Below are positions 1-6,524 of a stretch of 11,817 bases of DNA, piece after piece. Source of the stretch: Pseudomonadota bacterium (GTDB lineage Bacteria; Pseudomonadota; Gammaproteobacteria; Xanthomonadales; Xanthomonadaceae); the NCBI GenBank assembly GCA_023453655.1, contig JAEXTE010000438.1:1-11817 (forward strand), given 5' to 3'. Made by a program: the position numbers and the translations under genes. The first letter of the stretch is position 1. Each line of letters starts with the position of its first letter. The notes beneath the pieces are model-generated. The model ran no database searches. It had not been told where the DNA came from and saw only the letters and a program-made list of their open reading frames with translations.

Positions 1-996
1 GAGAACGTCAAGGTCGACCTGTTCCCCGACGAGGTCTACCTGTTCTCGCCCAAGGGCGACATCCTGTCGCTGCCGCGCAATTCCACCGCGCTCGACTTCG
101 CCTACACCGTGCACACCGACGTGGGCAATACCGCGGTGGCCGCGCGCGTGGACCGCAAGCTGGTGCCGTTGCGCACCAAGCTGGTGAGCGGGCAGACGGT
201 GGAGATCGTCACCGCCAAGTCCTCGCTGCCCAAGCCGCAGTGGCTGGAGTTCGTGGTCACCGGCAAGGCGCGCACCGCGATCCGCGCCCAGCTCAAGCAG
301 CTCGAGCACGAGGACGCGGTGACCCTCGGCCACCGCATGCTCGACCGCGCGCTGGAGGACGTGGGCACCTCGCTCGACCGCCTGCCGCAGGCGCGCCTGG
401 ACGCCTACCTGGGCGAGCTGCGCTATCCGCGCCTGGAGGAACTGCTGGCCGACATCGCGCTGGGCAACCGCATGCCCTCGCAGGTGGCGACCGCGCTGGC
501 GCAGGCCGACGGGTCCACCACTGCGGCGAGCGGTGGCGAACGCGTGCCGCGCCACGGCGAGCGCATCCTGATCAGCGGACACGAGCGCGGCGTGATCAGC
601 TTCGCCAACTGCTGCATGCCGATTCCCGGCGACGAGATCATGGGATACCACACCGCCGGCAAGGGCATCGTGGTGCACCGCCTGGATTGCCCCAACGTGG
701 CCGAGTACCGCAAGTCGCTGGACCGCTGGGTGGCGATCGGCTGGGACCGCGAGGTGATCGGCGAGTATCCGGTCGGGCTGATCATCGAAACAGAAAACCG
801 GCCCGGGTCGCTGGCGGAGGTGGCGGCCGCCATCGCCAAGGCCAACTCCAACATCGAAGGCGTGGAGTACCTGGAGCGCGATACCAATATCGCGGTGATC
901 CGTTTCTCGATCCAGGTCCGCAACCGCCAGCACCTGGCCGACGTGATCCGGCGCACGCGCCGCCTGGCCGCCGTGCACGGCGTGCAGCGCATGTAG
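1..996 (+). CDS. spoT: Bifunctional (p)ppGpp synthase/hydrolase SpoT, C-terminal part (5' end outside window)
   Basis: The open frame runs in from the left edge (331 codons present, stop TAG at 994-996). What is visible is the regulatory half of a long RelA/SpoT protein, which makes and degrades the stringent-response alarmone (p)ppGpp in the cytoplasm. Window codons about 12-72 are the TGS domain (VYLFSPKGD, then DFAYTVHTDVGN and GQTVEIVTA). A helical region follows, then the conserved cysteine-containing region at codons about 190-232 (FANCCMPIPGDE ... VVHRLDCPN). A C-terminal ACT domain begins near codon 258 (VGLIIETENRPGSLAEVAAA) and runs to the end. The HD hydrolase and synthetase domains must lie upstream. 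Close similarity to E. coli SpoT around the TGS domain (recalled) and the neighbours ridA and recG favour SpoT over RelA. The intact TGS and ACT regions suggest a functional gene; catalytic residues cannot be judged here. Confidence 0.95.
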   Translation, partial: ENVKVDLFPDEVYLFSPKGDILSLPRNSTALDFAYTVHTDVGNTAVAARVDRKLVPLRTKLVSGQTVEIVTAKSSLPKPQWLEFVVTGKARTAIRAQLKQLEHEDAVTLGHRMLDRALEDVGTSLDRLPQARLDAYLGELRYPRLEELLADIALGNRMPSQVATALAQADGSTTAASGGERVPRHGERILISGHERGVISFANCCMPIPGDEIMGYHTAGKGIVVHRLDCPNVAEYRKSLDRWVAIGWDREVIGEYPVGLIIETENRPGSLAEVAAAIAKANSNIEGVEYLERDTNIAVIRFSIQVRNRQHLADVIRRTRRLAAVHGVQRM

Positions 997-1027
997 CGAC
1001 CCGCGCTGCCCCGCGGGCGGCGCGACC

Positions 1028-1033
1028 TATAAT
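1028..1033 (+). promoter_or_regulatory. -10 box (TATAAT) for ridA-recG
   Basis: A perfect TATAAT lies 26 nt before the ridA ATG in the 63-nt gap after spoT, which puts transcription start near 1040 and gives a short leader. No good -35 is seen 16-18 nt upstream; that area instead holds a GC-rich inverted repeat (CCCGCG 1000-1005, CGCGGG 1012-1017) with no T tract. The ten bases after the -10 (CCGGGCTTTC) match those after the rpmE2 -10. Confidence 0.6.
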
Positions 1034-1059
1034 CCGGGCTTTCCGAACGGGAACGTCCC

Positions 1060-1443
1060 ATGCCACGCACGCCCATCCAGACCGACCAGGCGCCCGCCGC
1101 GATCGGCCCGTATTCGCAGGCCACGCGCGCCGGCAACACGGTGTTCTTCTCCGGCCAGATCCCGCTCGACCCGGCCACCGGCGAGGTCGTCGCCGGCGGG
1201 ATCGACGCGCAGGCGCGGCGCGCCTTCGACAACCTCAAGGCCGTGGCCGAAGCGGCCGGCGGTTCGATGGCCGACATCGTCCGCGTCGGGCTGTACCTGA
1301 CCGACCTGTCGCAGTTCGCCGCGGTGAACGCGGTGATGGCCGAGTACTTCGAGGCGCCGTACCCGGCTCGCTCGACCATCGAGGTCTCGGCGCTGCCCAA
1401 GGGCGTGCTGTTCGAGGTCGATGCGGTGATGGCGCTGGGCTGA
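1060..1443 (+). CDS. ridA: RidA family enamine/imine deaminase
   Basis: A 127-aa protein of the YjgF/YER057c/UK114 family, the usual family length. RidA hydrolyses reactive 2-aminoacrylate and related enamine/imine intermediates released by PLP enzymes such as threonine dehydratase, protecting other PLP enzymes in the cytoplasm; it works as a trimer. Family marks seen: AIGPYSQA near residues 14-21, FFSGQIPLDP near 28-38, and the C-terminal stretch YPARSTIEVSALPKG followed by FEVDAV. This carries the substrate-binding arginine (Arg105 in E. coli) and the late glutamate near the active site. The ATG at 1060 is preceded by a GGGAA-like ribosome site and lies 26 nt after a TATAAT box. recG begins 11 nt after its stop, so the two are probably co-transcribed. 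Nothing looks damaged. The substrate of this particular paralogue is inferred from the family. Confidence 0.93.
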   Translation: MPRTPIQTDQAPAAIGPYSQATRAGNTVFFSGQIPLDPATGEVVAGGIDAQARRAFDNLKAVAEAAGGSMADIVRVGLYLTDLSQFAAVNAVMAEYFEAPYPARSTIEVSALPKGVLFEVDAVMALG

Positions 1444-1454
1444 CCGCCCATCGC

Positions 1455-3560
1455 ATGGCCAGGCCAGCCCCCGTCCTCGCGGCCGCCGGCGACGCTCCGC
1501 TGACGACGCTGGCCGGTGTCGGGCCCGCGGTGGCAGAGAAGCTGGCCGCGCGCGGCCTGCTGAGCCTGCAGGACCTGTGGCTGCACCTGCCGCGGCAGTA
1601 CGAGGACCGTACCCGCATCACGCCCATCGCCATGCTGCAGCCCGGGGCGGCGGCGCAGGTGGAGGGCGTGGTCGAGGCGGTCGAGCGCGGCTTCCGCTAC
1701 CGGCCGATGCTGCGCGTGGCGCTCGACGACGGCTCGCGGGGCACGCTGGTGCTGCGCTTCTTCCATTTCCGCTCGCAGCAGGTCAACCAGTTCCGGGTCG
1801 GCGCGCGGGTGCGCGCCTACGGCACGCCGCGCCCGGGCCAGCACGGGCTGGAAATCGTGCATCCCAGCTACCGGGTGCTGGGCGCGGGCGAGGATGGTGG
1901 ACTGGGCGATGCGCTCGACCCCGTGTATCCGGCGGTGGAGGGCATCGGCCCGGCGACGCTGCGGCGGCTGGTGGGCCAGGCCCTGGACCGGCTGCCCGGC
2001 GAGGAGGCGCTGGAACTCCTCCCGCGGGGCCTGCTGGCCGGTACGCCGACCCTGCCCAGCCTGCGCGAGGCCCTGCTGACCCTGCACCGGCCGCCCCGCG
2101 ATGCCGACGTCGCCGCACTGCTCGCCGGCACCCATCCCGCGCAGCGGCGACTGGCGCTGGAGGAAATGCTGGCCCACCAGCTCAGCCTGCGGCGCCAGCG
2201 CATCGCCCTGCAGTCGCACGTCGCGCCGGTGCTCGACGACGACGCCGGCCTGCTCGCGCGCCTGCGCCGGGCGCTGCCGTTCGCGCTGACCGGTGCGCAG
2301 GAGCGCGTGTTCGAGGAGATCCGTGCCGACCTGCGCAAGGGCGTGCCGATGCTGCGCCTGGTGCAGGGCGACGTGGGAAGCGGCAAGACCGTGGTTGCGG
2401 CGATGGCCGCGCTCATGGCAATCGGCGGCGGCCGGCAGGCGGCGCTGATGGCACCCACCGAGCTGCTCGCCGAACAGCACCTGGCCAATCTCCGCGGCTG
2501 GCTGGAACCGCTGGGCCTGCGCGTGGCCTGGCTGGCGGGCAAGGTGTCGGGACGGGCGCGCAGCGCGGTCATGGCCGATGCCGCCAGCGGGGCCGCGCAG
2601 CTGGTGGTGGGCACGCATGCGCTGATGCAGGAAGGCGTGGTGTTCCGCGACCTCGCCCTGGCGATCGTCGACGAGCAGCACCGCTTCGGCGTGCACCAGC
2701 GCCTGGCGCTGCGCGACAAGGGCGCGGCGGAGGGGATCGCGCCGCACCAGCTGGTGATGACCGCCACGCCGATCCCGCGCACGCTGGCGATGGCCGCCTA
2801 CGCCGACCTCGATGTCTCGGCCATCGACGAACTGCCGCCGGGGCGCACCCCGGTGCAGACCGTGGTGCTGGGCGCGGGGCGCCGGCCCGATCTGATCGAG
2901 CGCATCCGAGCCGCCTGCGCCGAGGGCCGGCAGGCCTACTGGGTCTGCACGATCATCGACGAGAGCGACGAGGTGGTCGCGCAGGCCGCGCAGACCACCT
3001 GGGAGCAGCTGACCGCCGCGCTGCCCGGCCTGCGCGTGGGCCTGGTCCACGGCCGCATGAAGGCGGCCGACAAGCAGGCCACCATGCTCGCGTTCAAGGC
3101 AGGCGAACTCGACCTGCTGGTTGCCACCACCGTCATCGAGGTCGGCGTGGACGTGCCCAACGCCTCGCTGATGATCATCGAGAACGCCGAGCGGCTGGGC
3201 CTGTCGCAGCTGCACCAGCTGCGCGGGCGGGTGGGGCGGGGCAGCCAGGCCTCCAGCTGCGTGCTGCTCTACCAGCCGCCGCTGTCGCAGATGGCGCGCG
3301 AGCGACTGGACACCATGCGCAGCACCGGCGACGGCTTCGTCATTGCCGAGAAGGACCTCGAACTGCGCGGTCCCGGCGAACTGCTGGGCACCCGCCAGAC
3401 CGGCCTCGTGGGCTTCCGCATCGCCGACCTGGCCCGCGATGCCGACCTGCTGCCGCGGGTGCAGCAGATCGCCGAGGCGCTGGTGCGCGAGGCGCCGGAC
3501 GCGGCCGACCGCGTGGTCGCCCGCTGGATCGGCGGCGCGGCGCGCTACGCGGGGGCCTGA
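1455..3560 (+). CDS. recG: ATP-dependent DNA helicase RecG
   Basis: A 701-aa superfamily 2 helicase (E. coli RecG is 693 aa) that remodels stalled replication forks and branched recombination intermediates. An N-terminal helical/HhH-like segment (TTLAGVGPAVAEKLAARGL, about 16-34) leads into the OB-fold wedge domain (about 60-150). Helicase motifs follow in order: Walker A GDVGSGKT (305-312), motif II DEQH followed by RFG (406-412), motif III TATPIPRT (436-443), VATTVIEVGVDVPNA (from 556), and motif VI around QLRGRVGRG (588-596). The RecG-type C-terminal translocation motif region FVIAEKDLELRGPGELLGTRQTG lies at about 630-650. The ATG at 1455 is the only start that gives a normal RecG N-terminus. 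It lies 11 nt after the ridA stop with a weak ribosome site, suggesting translational dependence on ridA. No terminator is evident in the next 90 nt. Confidence 0.97.
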   Translation: MARPAPVLAAAGDAPLTTLAGVGPAVAEKLAARGLLSLQDLWLHLPRQYEDRTRITPIAMLQPGAAAQVEGVVEAVERGFRYRPMLRVALDDGSRGTLVLRFFHFRSQQVNQFRVGARVRAYGTPRPGQHGLEIVHPSYRVLGAGEDGGLGDALDPVYPAVEGIGPATLRRLVGQALDRLPGEEALELLPRGLLAGTPTLPSLREALLTLHRPPRDADVAALLAGTHPAQRRLALEEMLAHQLSLRRQRIALQSHVAPVLDDDAGLLARLRRALPFALTGAQERVFEEIRADLRKGVPMLRLVQGDVGSGKTVVAAMAALMAIGGGRQAALMAPTELLAEQHLANLRGWLEPLGLRVAWLAGKVSGRARSAVMADAASGAAQLVVGTHALMQEGVVFRDLALAIVDEQHRFGVHQRLALRDKGAAEGIAPHQLVMTATPIPRTLAMAAYADLDVSAIDELPPGRTPVQTVVLGAGRRPDLIERIRAACAEGRQAYWVCTIIDESDEVVAQAAQTTWEQLTAALPGLRVGLVHGRMKAADKQATMLAFKAGELDLLVATTVIEVGVDVPNASLMIIENAERLGLSQLHQLRGRVGRGSQASSCVLLYQPPLSQMARERLDTMRSTGDGFVIAEKDLELRGPGELLGTRQTGLVGFRIADLARDADLLPRVQQIAEALVREAPDAADRVVARWIGGAARYAGA

Positions 3561-3594
3561 GCGGTGGCGGGCTGCGTCGGCGCCGGCAACCGGC

Positions 3595-3600
3595 TAACCT
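3595..3600 (+). promoter_or_regulatory. Possible -10 region (TAACCT) for the nucleoside hydrolase gene
   Basis: In the 94-nt gap after recG, TAACCT is followed directly by GCCCGGCTT, nearly the same bases that follow the TATAAT boxes of ridA and rpmE2. It lies 54 nt before the next ATG. The hexamer itself is a weak match and no -35 is clear, so this rests mainly on the shared downstream pattern. Confidence 0.3.
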
Positions 3601-3654
3601 GCCCGGCTTGCGCGCCCCTGGCGCCCGTCCCGATCACTGCCGCAGGTCCCGTCC

Positions 3655-4590
3655 ATGCCACGCATCCCCCTTCTCATCGACACCGACCCGGGCGTCGACG
3701 ACGCGCTGGCCCTGCTGATGGCCTTCGACGCGCCGGACCACGAGGTCGTCGGCCTGAGCATCGCGGCCGGCAACGTGGGCCTGGCGCACACCGTGCCCAA
3801 CGCGCTGAAGCTGTGCGAAGTCGCCGGGCGCGCCGACGTGCCGGTGTTCGCCGGCTGCGCGGCCCCGCTGCTGCATGCGGCACCCGACGCGGCCTACGTG
3901 CACGGCCAGGACGGCTTCGGCGACACCGGCTACGCGCCTGCGGCGCGGGCCGCGGCGCGGGAGCACGCGGCCCTGGCGATCCTGCGCCTGTCGCATGAAC
4001 ATGCCGGACGGCTGCTGCTGGTGGCGCTTGGCCCGCTGACCAACCTGGCGCTGGCCCTGAAGCTGGACCCGACCTTGCCGCAACGCGTCGCGCGGCTGGT
4101 GGTGATGGGCGGTTCGGTGAGCGCGCACGGCAACATCACCCCGGCGGCGGAGTTCAACGTCTACTTCGACCCCGAAGCCGCGCACCTGGTGTTCGAGGCC
4201 TTCCCGCGCTTCGACCTGGCCGACTGGGACGCCACGCTCGCCCACGGCCTGCCGCATGCCCAGGTCGAGGCCTGGCTGGCGGCCGGGTCGGCGCGCGGCC
4301 GCTTCTACGAGGACATCTCGCGGCAGACGCGGGCCTGGTCGGCCGACCGGCGCGGCGACCGCTGGTTCGCCGCCGACGCCCTGGCCATGGCCTGGGCGCT
4401 GGCGCCGGAGGGCGCCCGTGAAACCGCCGAGCGCCCGGTGGAGGTCTGCCTGGAGCGTGGCCCCGGCCGCGGCGCCACCGTCGTGGACTGGAACCGGCAG
4501 ACCGGCCGGCCCGACGCGGCGCGCATCCTGGTCGGCTACGACCAGGCCGCCTTCGAGGACCGGGTGCGGCGGGCGCTGGCCGCCGGTTAG
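3655..4590 (+). CDS. Nucleoside hydrolase (inosine-uridine preferring family)
   Basis: A 311-aa member of the calcium-dependent nucleoside N-ribohydrolase family, which splits ribonucleosides into base plus ribose for salvage. Seen: the N-terminal Ca/ribose-binding signature DTDPGVDDALAL at residues 9-20, VHGQDGFGD at 82-90, LLVALGPLTNLALAL at 121-135, and VMGGS at 150-154. Also seen are the EFNVYFDPEAAH block at 166-177, with the ribose-binding Asn and Asp-Pro-Glu-Ala, and a C-terminal Asp in FAADALAMAWAL (D241). The residue before this Asp is Ala240, where many characterised purine/pyrimidine hydrolases have His, so specificity may differ from the classical enzymes. The ATG at 3655 puts the signature at the usual distance from the N-terminus. 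There is no signal peptide, so it is probably cytoplasmic. It sits alone between recG and rpmE2 and has no transporter neighbour. The exact substrate cannot be assigned. Confidence 0.9.
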   Translation: MPRIPLLIDTDPGVDDALALLMAFDAPDHEVVGLSIAAGNVGLAHTVPNALKLCEVAGRADVPVFAGCAAPLLHAAPDAAYVHGQDGFGDTGYAPAARAAAREHAALAILRLSHEHAGRLLLVALGPLTNLALALKLDPTLPQRVARLVVMGGSVSAHGNITPAAEFNVYFDPEAAHLVFEAFPRFDLADWDATLAHGLPHAQVEAWLAAGSARGRFYEDISRQTRAWSADRRGDRWFAADALAMAWALAPEGARETAERPVEVCLERGPGRGATVVDWNRQTGRPDAARILVGYDQAAFEDRVRRALAAG

Positions 4591-4596
4591 GGTGGC

Positions 4597-4626
4597 TTGC
4601 GCGCTCGGCGCAGGCGCCGCTATAAT
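4597..4626 (+). promoter_or_regulatory. Promoter of rpmE2 (-10 TATAAT at 4621-4626)
   Basis: A perfect TATAAT at 4621-4626 lies 36 nt before the rpmE2 ATG. A partial -35, TTGCGC (4597-4602), sits 18 nt upstream. The spacer is filled by a palindrome (4606-4619). The -10 is followed by GCCGGGCTTCC, as at ridA. No Zur-type AT-rich palindrome is visible, so zinc control is not supported. Confidence 0.6.
4606..4619 (+). repeat. 14-bp palindromic repeat, copy 1
   Basis: CGGCGC-AG-GCGCCG: six-base arms around two bases, ending one base before the rpmE2 -10 box. The same 14-mer occurs in reverse orientation at 5012-5025 and 7772-7785. Confidence 0.55.
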
Positions 4627-4662
4627 GCCGGGCTTCCCTGCGCAATCTCACGGTGTGACGCC

Positions 4663-4911
4663 ATGAAGGCCGACATCCATCCCGAATACCGCGAAGTCGT
4701 CTTCCAGGACGTGACCTCGGATTTCAAGTTCCTCACCCGTTCCACCCTGGCCGCCTCCTCCAAGGAGACGATCAAGTGGGAAGACGGCAACGAATACCCG
4801 CTGGTCAAGATCGAAGTGTCGTCCGCGACGCATCCGTTCTACACCGGCCAGAACAAGATCGTGGACACCAGCGGCCGCATCGACAAGTTCAAGCGCCGCT
4901 ACGCGAAGTAA
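4663..4911 (+). CDS. rpmE2: 50S ribosomal protein L31, type B (zinc-independent form)
   Basis: An 82-aa basic protein starting [14 protein letters not shown] and ending KFKRRYAK, the usual length for type B L31. It is part of the large subunit near the 30S interface. Family marks: IHPEY at the N-terminus, the central segment around [26 protein letters not shown] (about 37-62), and the C-terminal RIDKFKRRY. It contains no cysteine, so it lacks the CxxC zinc site of the C+ form and does not need zinc. In many bacteria such copies replace the zinc-binding paralogue under zinc limitation. Here the promoter looks like a plain housekeeping one, so it may be the main L31 (inference). The ATG at 4663 was chosen over an upstream ATG at 4597 because that one lies within the promoter and adds a non-family extension. 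Spacing to a good ribosome site is poor. It is followed by its own terminator. Confidence 0.94.
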   Translation: MKADIHPEYREVVFQDVTSDFKFLTRSTLAASSKETIKWEDGNEYPLVKIEVSSATHPFYTGQNKIVDTSGRIDKFKRRYAK

Positions 4912-4917
4912 TCGCGA

Positions 4918-4936
4918 ACGGAACAAACCGTTCCGT
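4918..4936 (+). other. Small hairpin just after the rpmE2 stop
   Basis: ACGGAAC (4918-4924) pairs perfectly with GTTCCGT (4930-4936) around a five-base loop, starting six bases after the rpmE2 stop. There is no T tract after it. It precedes the stronger terminator hairpin by ten bases and may help protect the mRNA 3' end. Confidence 0.4.
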
Positions 4937-4946
4937 GTTGTCCCAG

Positions 4947-4971
4947 ACGGCCGCCTCCGGGCGGCCGTTTT
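4947..4971 (+). terminator. Rho-independent terminator of rpmE2
   Basis: ACGGCCGCC (4947-4955) and GGCGGCCGT (4960-4968) form a nine-base-pair stem with a TCCG loop, a UNCG-type stable tetraloop closed by C-G. It runs into TTTT (4968-4971). It isolates rpmE2 from gltA. Confidence 0.85.
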
Positions 4972-5011
4972 CGTTCCGGAGCCGCGGCGCGCAGCGGTGC
5001 CGCGCCGCGAT

Positions 5012-5025
5012 CGGCGCCTGCGCCG
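5012..5025 (-). repeat. 14-bp palindromic repeat, copy 2
   Basis: CGGCGC-CT-GCGCCG, the exact reverse complement of the copy at 4606-4619. It lies in the intergenic region between the rpmE2 terminator and the gltA -10 box. Confidence 0.5.
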
Positions 5026-5076
5026 GATGCGCCGGGACAGGACCAAAGTCCGAGACGGCCGGCGGGCGGCCTGTGC

Positions 5077-5082
5077 GATAAT
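5077..5082 (+). promoter_or_regulatory. Probable -10 box (GATAAT) for gltA
   Basis: GATAAT matches the -10 consensus at five of six bases and sits 84 nt before the GTG start, after the rpmE2 terminator. No convincing -35 is visible 16-18 nt upstream. Transcription start would be near 5089, leaving a leader of about 78 nt. Confidence 0.5.
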
Positions 5083-5091
5083 TGCTGCGTT

Positions 5092-5135
5092 GCGGTAGCC
5101 GTTGTACCGCCGTCGCCGGGCGCCATGGGCGCCCG
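5092..5135 (+). promoter_or_regulatory. Tandem hairpins in the gltA leader
   Basis: Two adjacent inverted repeats lie between the predicted transcription start and the ribosome site. The first is GCGGTA (5092-5097) with TACCGC (5105-5110) and a seven-base loop. The second is CGGGCGCC (5117-5124) with GGCGCCCG (5128-5135) around a three-base loop. Neither has a T tract, so they are not simple terminators. They could stabilise the leader or be a binding site; the function is unknown. Confidence 0.4.
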
Positions 5136-5153
5136 TCCGTACGTCCGAACCAT

Positions 5154-5159
5154 GAGGAG
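5154..5159 (+). promoter_or_regulatory. Ribosome binding site of gltA (GAGGAG)
   Basis: GAGGAG lies seven bases before GTG 5167 and fixes that codon as the start. Upstream ATGs at 5125 and 5152 fall in the leader hairpin and at the ribosome site itself. Confidence 0.7.
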
Positions 5160-5166
5160 CCAATCC

Positions 5167-6450
5167 GTGTCCGACAACGTCGTGTTGAACGCCGGCGGCA
5201 AGTCCGTCGAGCTGCCCGTCCTGAAACCCACCCTCGGCAACGACTGTGTCGACGTCTCGAAGCTGACCCGCGAAACCGGGCTGTTCACCTACGACTCCGG
5301 GTTCACCGCCACTGCCAGCTGCAAGTCCGCGATCACCTACATCGATGGCGACAAGGGCGTGCTGCTGTACCGCGGCTACCCGATCGAGCAGCTGGCCGAG
5401 CATTCGAGCTTCCTCGAGGTGGCCTACCTGCTGATGAACGGCGAGCTGCCGAACCAGGCCGAGTTCGCCAAGTTCGAGCACGAGGTGACGCATCACACGA
5501 TGATGCACGAGTCGCTGAAGAACTTCCTGCACGGCTTCCACTACGACGCGCATCCGATGGCGATGCTCGCCGGGACCGTGGCCTCGCTGTCGGCGTTCTA
5601 CCACGACACCCTCGACCTCGAGGACCCCGCCCACCGCCGCCAGGCCGCGATCCGCCTGCTGGCCAAGGTGCCGACCCTGGCCGCGGCCGCCTACCGCTAT
5701 TCGATCGGCTGGCCGATCCGCTATCCGCGCAACAACCTCGAATACGTCGACCGCTTCCTGCACATGATGTTCGAGGTGCCGAGCGAGCCGCTGGAGCTCA
5801 ATCCGGTGGTCGCCAAGGCGCTGGACCTGCTGTTCATCCTGCACGCCGACCACGAGCAGAACGCGTCGACCTCGACGGTGCGCCTGGTCGGTTCCACCGG
5901 CGCCAATCCCTATGCCTGCATCGCTGCCGGCATCACCGCGCTGTGGGGTCCCGCGCACGGCGGCGCCAACGAGGCGGTGCTGAAGATGCTGGAGGAGATC
6001 GGCGATGCGAAGAACGTCGCGTCCGCCGTCGCCAAGGCCTAGGACAAGGAGTCGGGCTTCCGCCTGATGGGCTTCGGCCACCGCGTCTACAAGAACTTCG
6101 ACCCGCGCGCCAAGATCATCCGCGAGATGACCCACAAGGTGCTGGGCGAACTGGGCGTGGACGATCCGCTGCTGGAAGTGGCGATGCGCCTGGAAGAGGC
6201 CGCGCTGAAGGACGAGTACTTCATCCAGCGCAAGCTCTACCCGAACGTCGACTTCTACAGCGGCATCATCTACAAGGCGCTGAAGATCCCGACCGAGATG
6301 TTCACCGTCATGTTCGCCATCGGCCGCACCGCCGGCTGGGTGTCGCACTGGCTGGAGCAGCAGGTCGATCCGGAAGCCAAGATCGGCCGTCCGCGCCAGA
6401 TCTACACCGGCTCGGACGTGCGCGACTACGTGCCCGCCGGCAAGCGCTGA
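5167..6450 (+). pseudogene. gltA: Citrate synthase interrupted by an in-frame amber codon
   Basis: The frame from GTG 5167 to TGA 6450 spans 427 codons before the stop, the same length as E. coli GltA. It encodes type II (hexameric) citrate synthase, which condenses oxaloacetate and acetyl-CoA at the entry of the TCA cycle. It is interrupted by TAG at 6040-6042 (codon 292), where relatives as I recall them have Lys (AAG), a one-base difference. The catalytic residues fall on E. coli numbers: His264 in [10 protein letters not shown] before the stop, and His305 in [18 protein letters not shown] and Asp362 in YPNVDFYSG after it. Termination would yield 291 aa without two of three catalytic residues. 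The rest, through [17 protein letters not shown], is fully conserved in sequence and base use, with no second lesion. So the change is recent or a sequence error. A good ribosome site, leader and terminator surround it. Citrate synthase identity is certain; whether the gene is dead is not. Confidence 0.9.
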
Positions 6451-6471
6451 TCGGGCGTCCTCGCCGGTCCC

Positions 6472-6503
6472 GGAACGCCCCGCGATGCGGGGCGTTCCTG
6501 TTT
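6472..6503 (+). terminator. Rho-independent terminator of gltA
   Basis: GGAACGCCCCGC (6472-6483) pairs perfectly with GCGGGGCGTTCC (6487-6498) around a GAT loop, a twelve-base-pair stem, then TGTTT. It lies 22 nt after the gltA stop and 22 nt from the end of the converging gene. The minus-strand reading has no T tract after the stem, so it serves gltA better than its neighbour. Confidence 0.8.
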
Positions 6504-6524
6504 CCGGACGCGTCCGGTGCGACG

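Noticed and set aside
1000..1017. Inverted repeat CCCGCG/CGCGGG after spoT as a terminator
   Set aside because: The six-base stem has no T tract and is followed by GC-rich sequence and the ridA -10. It is more likely chance or part of the promoter region.
423..3215. A 930-codon minus-strand open frame across spoT, ridA and recG
   Set aside because: It spans three unrelated conserved genes on the other strand and has no ribosome site or domain, so it is a shadow frame.
5125..5166. ATG at 5125 as the gltA start
   Set aside because: It lies in the loop of a leader hairpin without a ribosome site and adds 14 residues absent from the family; GTG 5167 has GAGGAG at seven bases.
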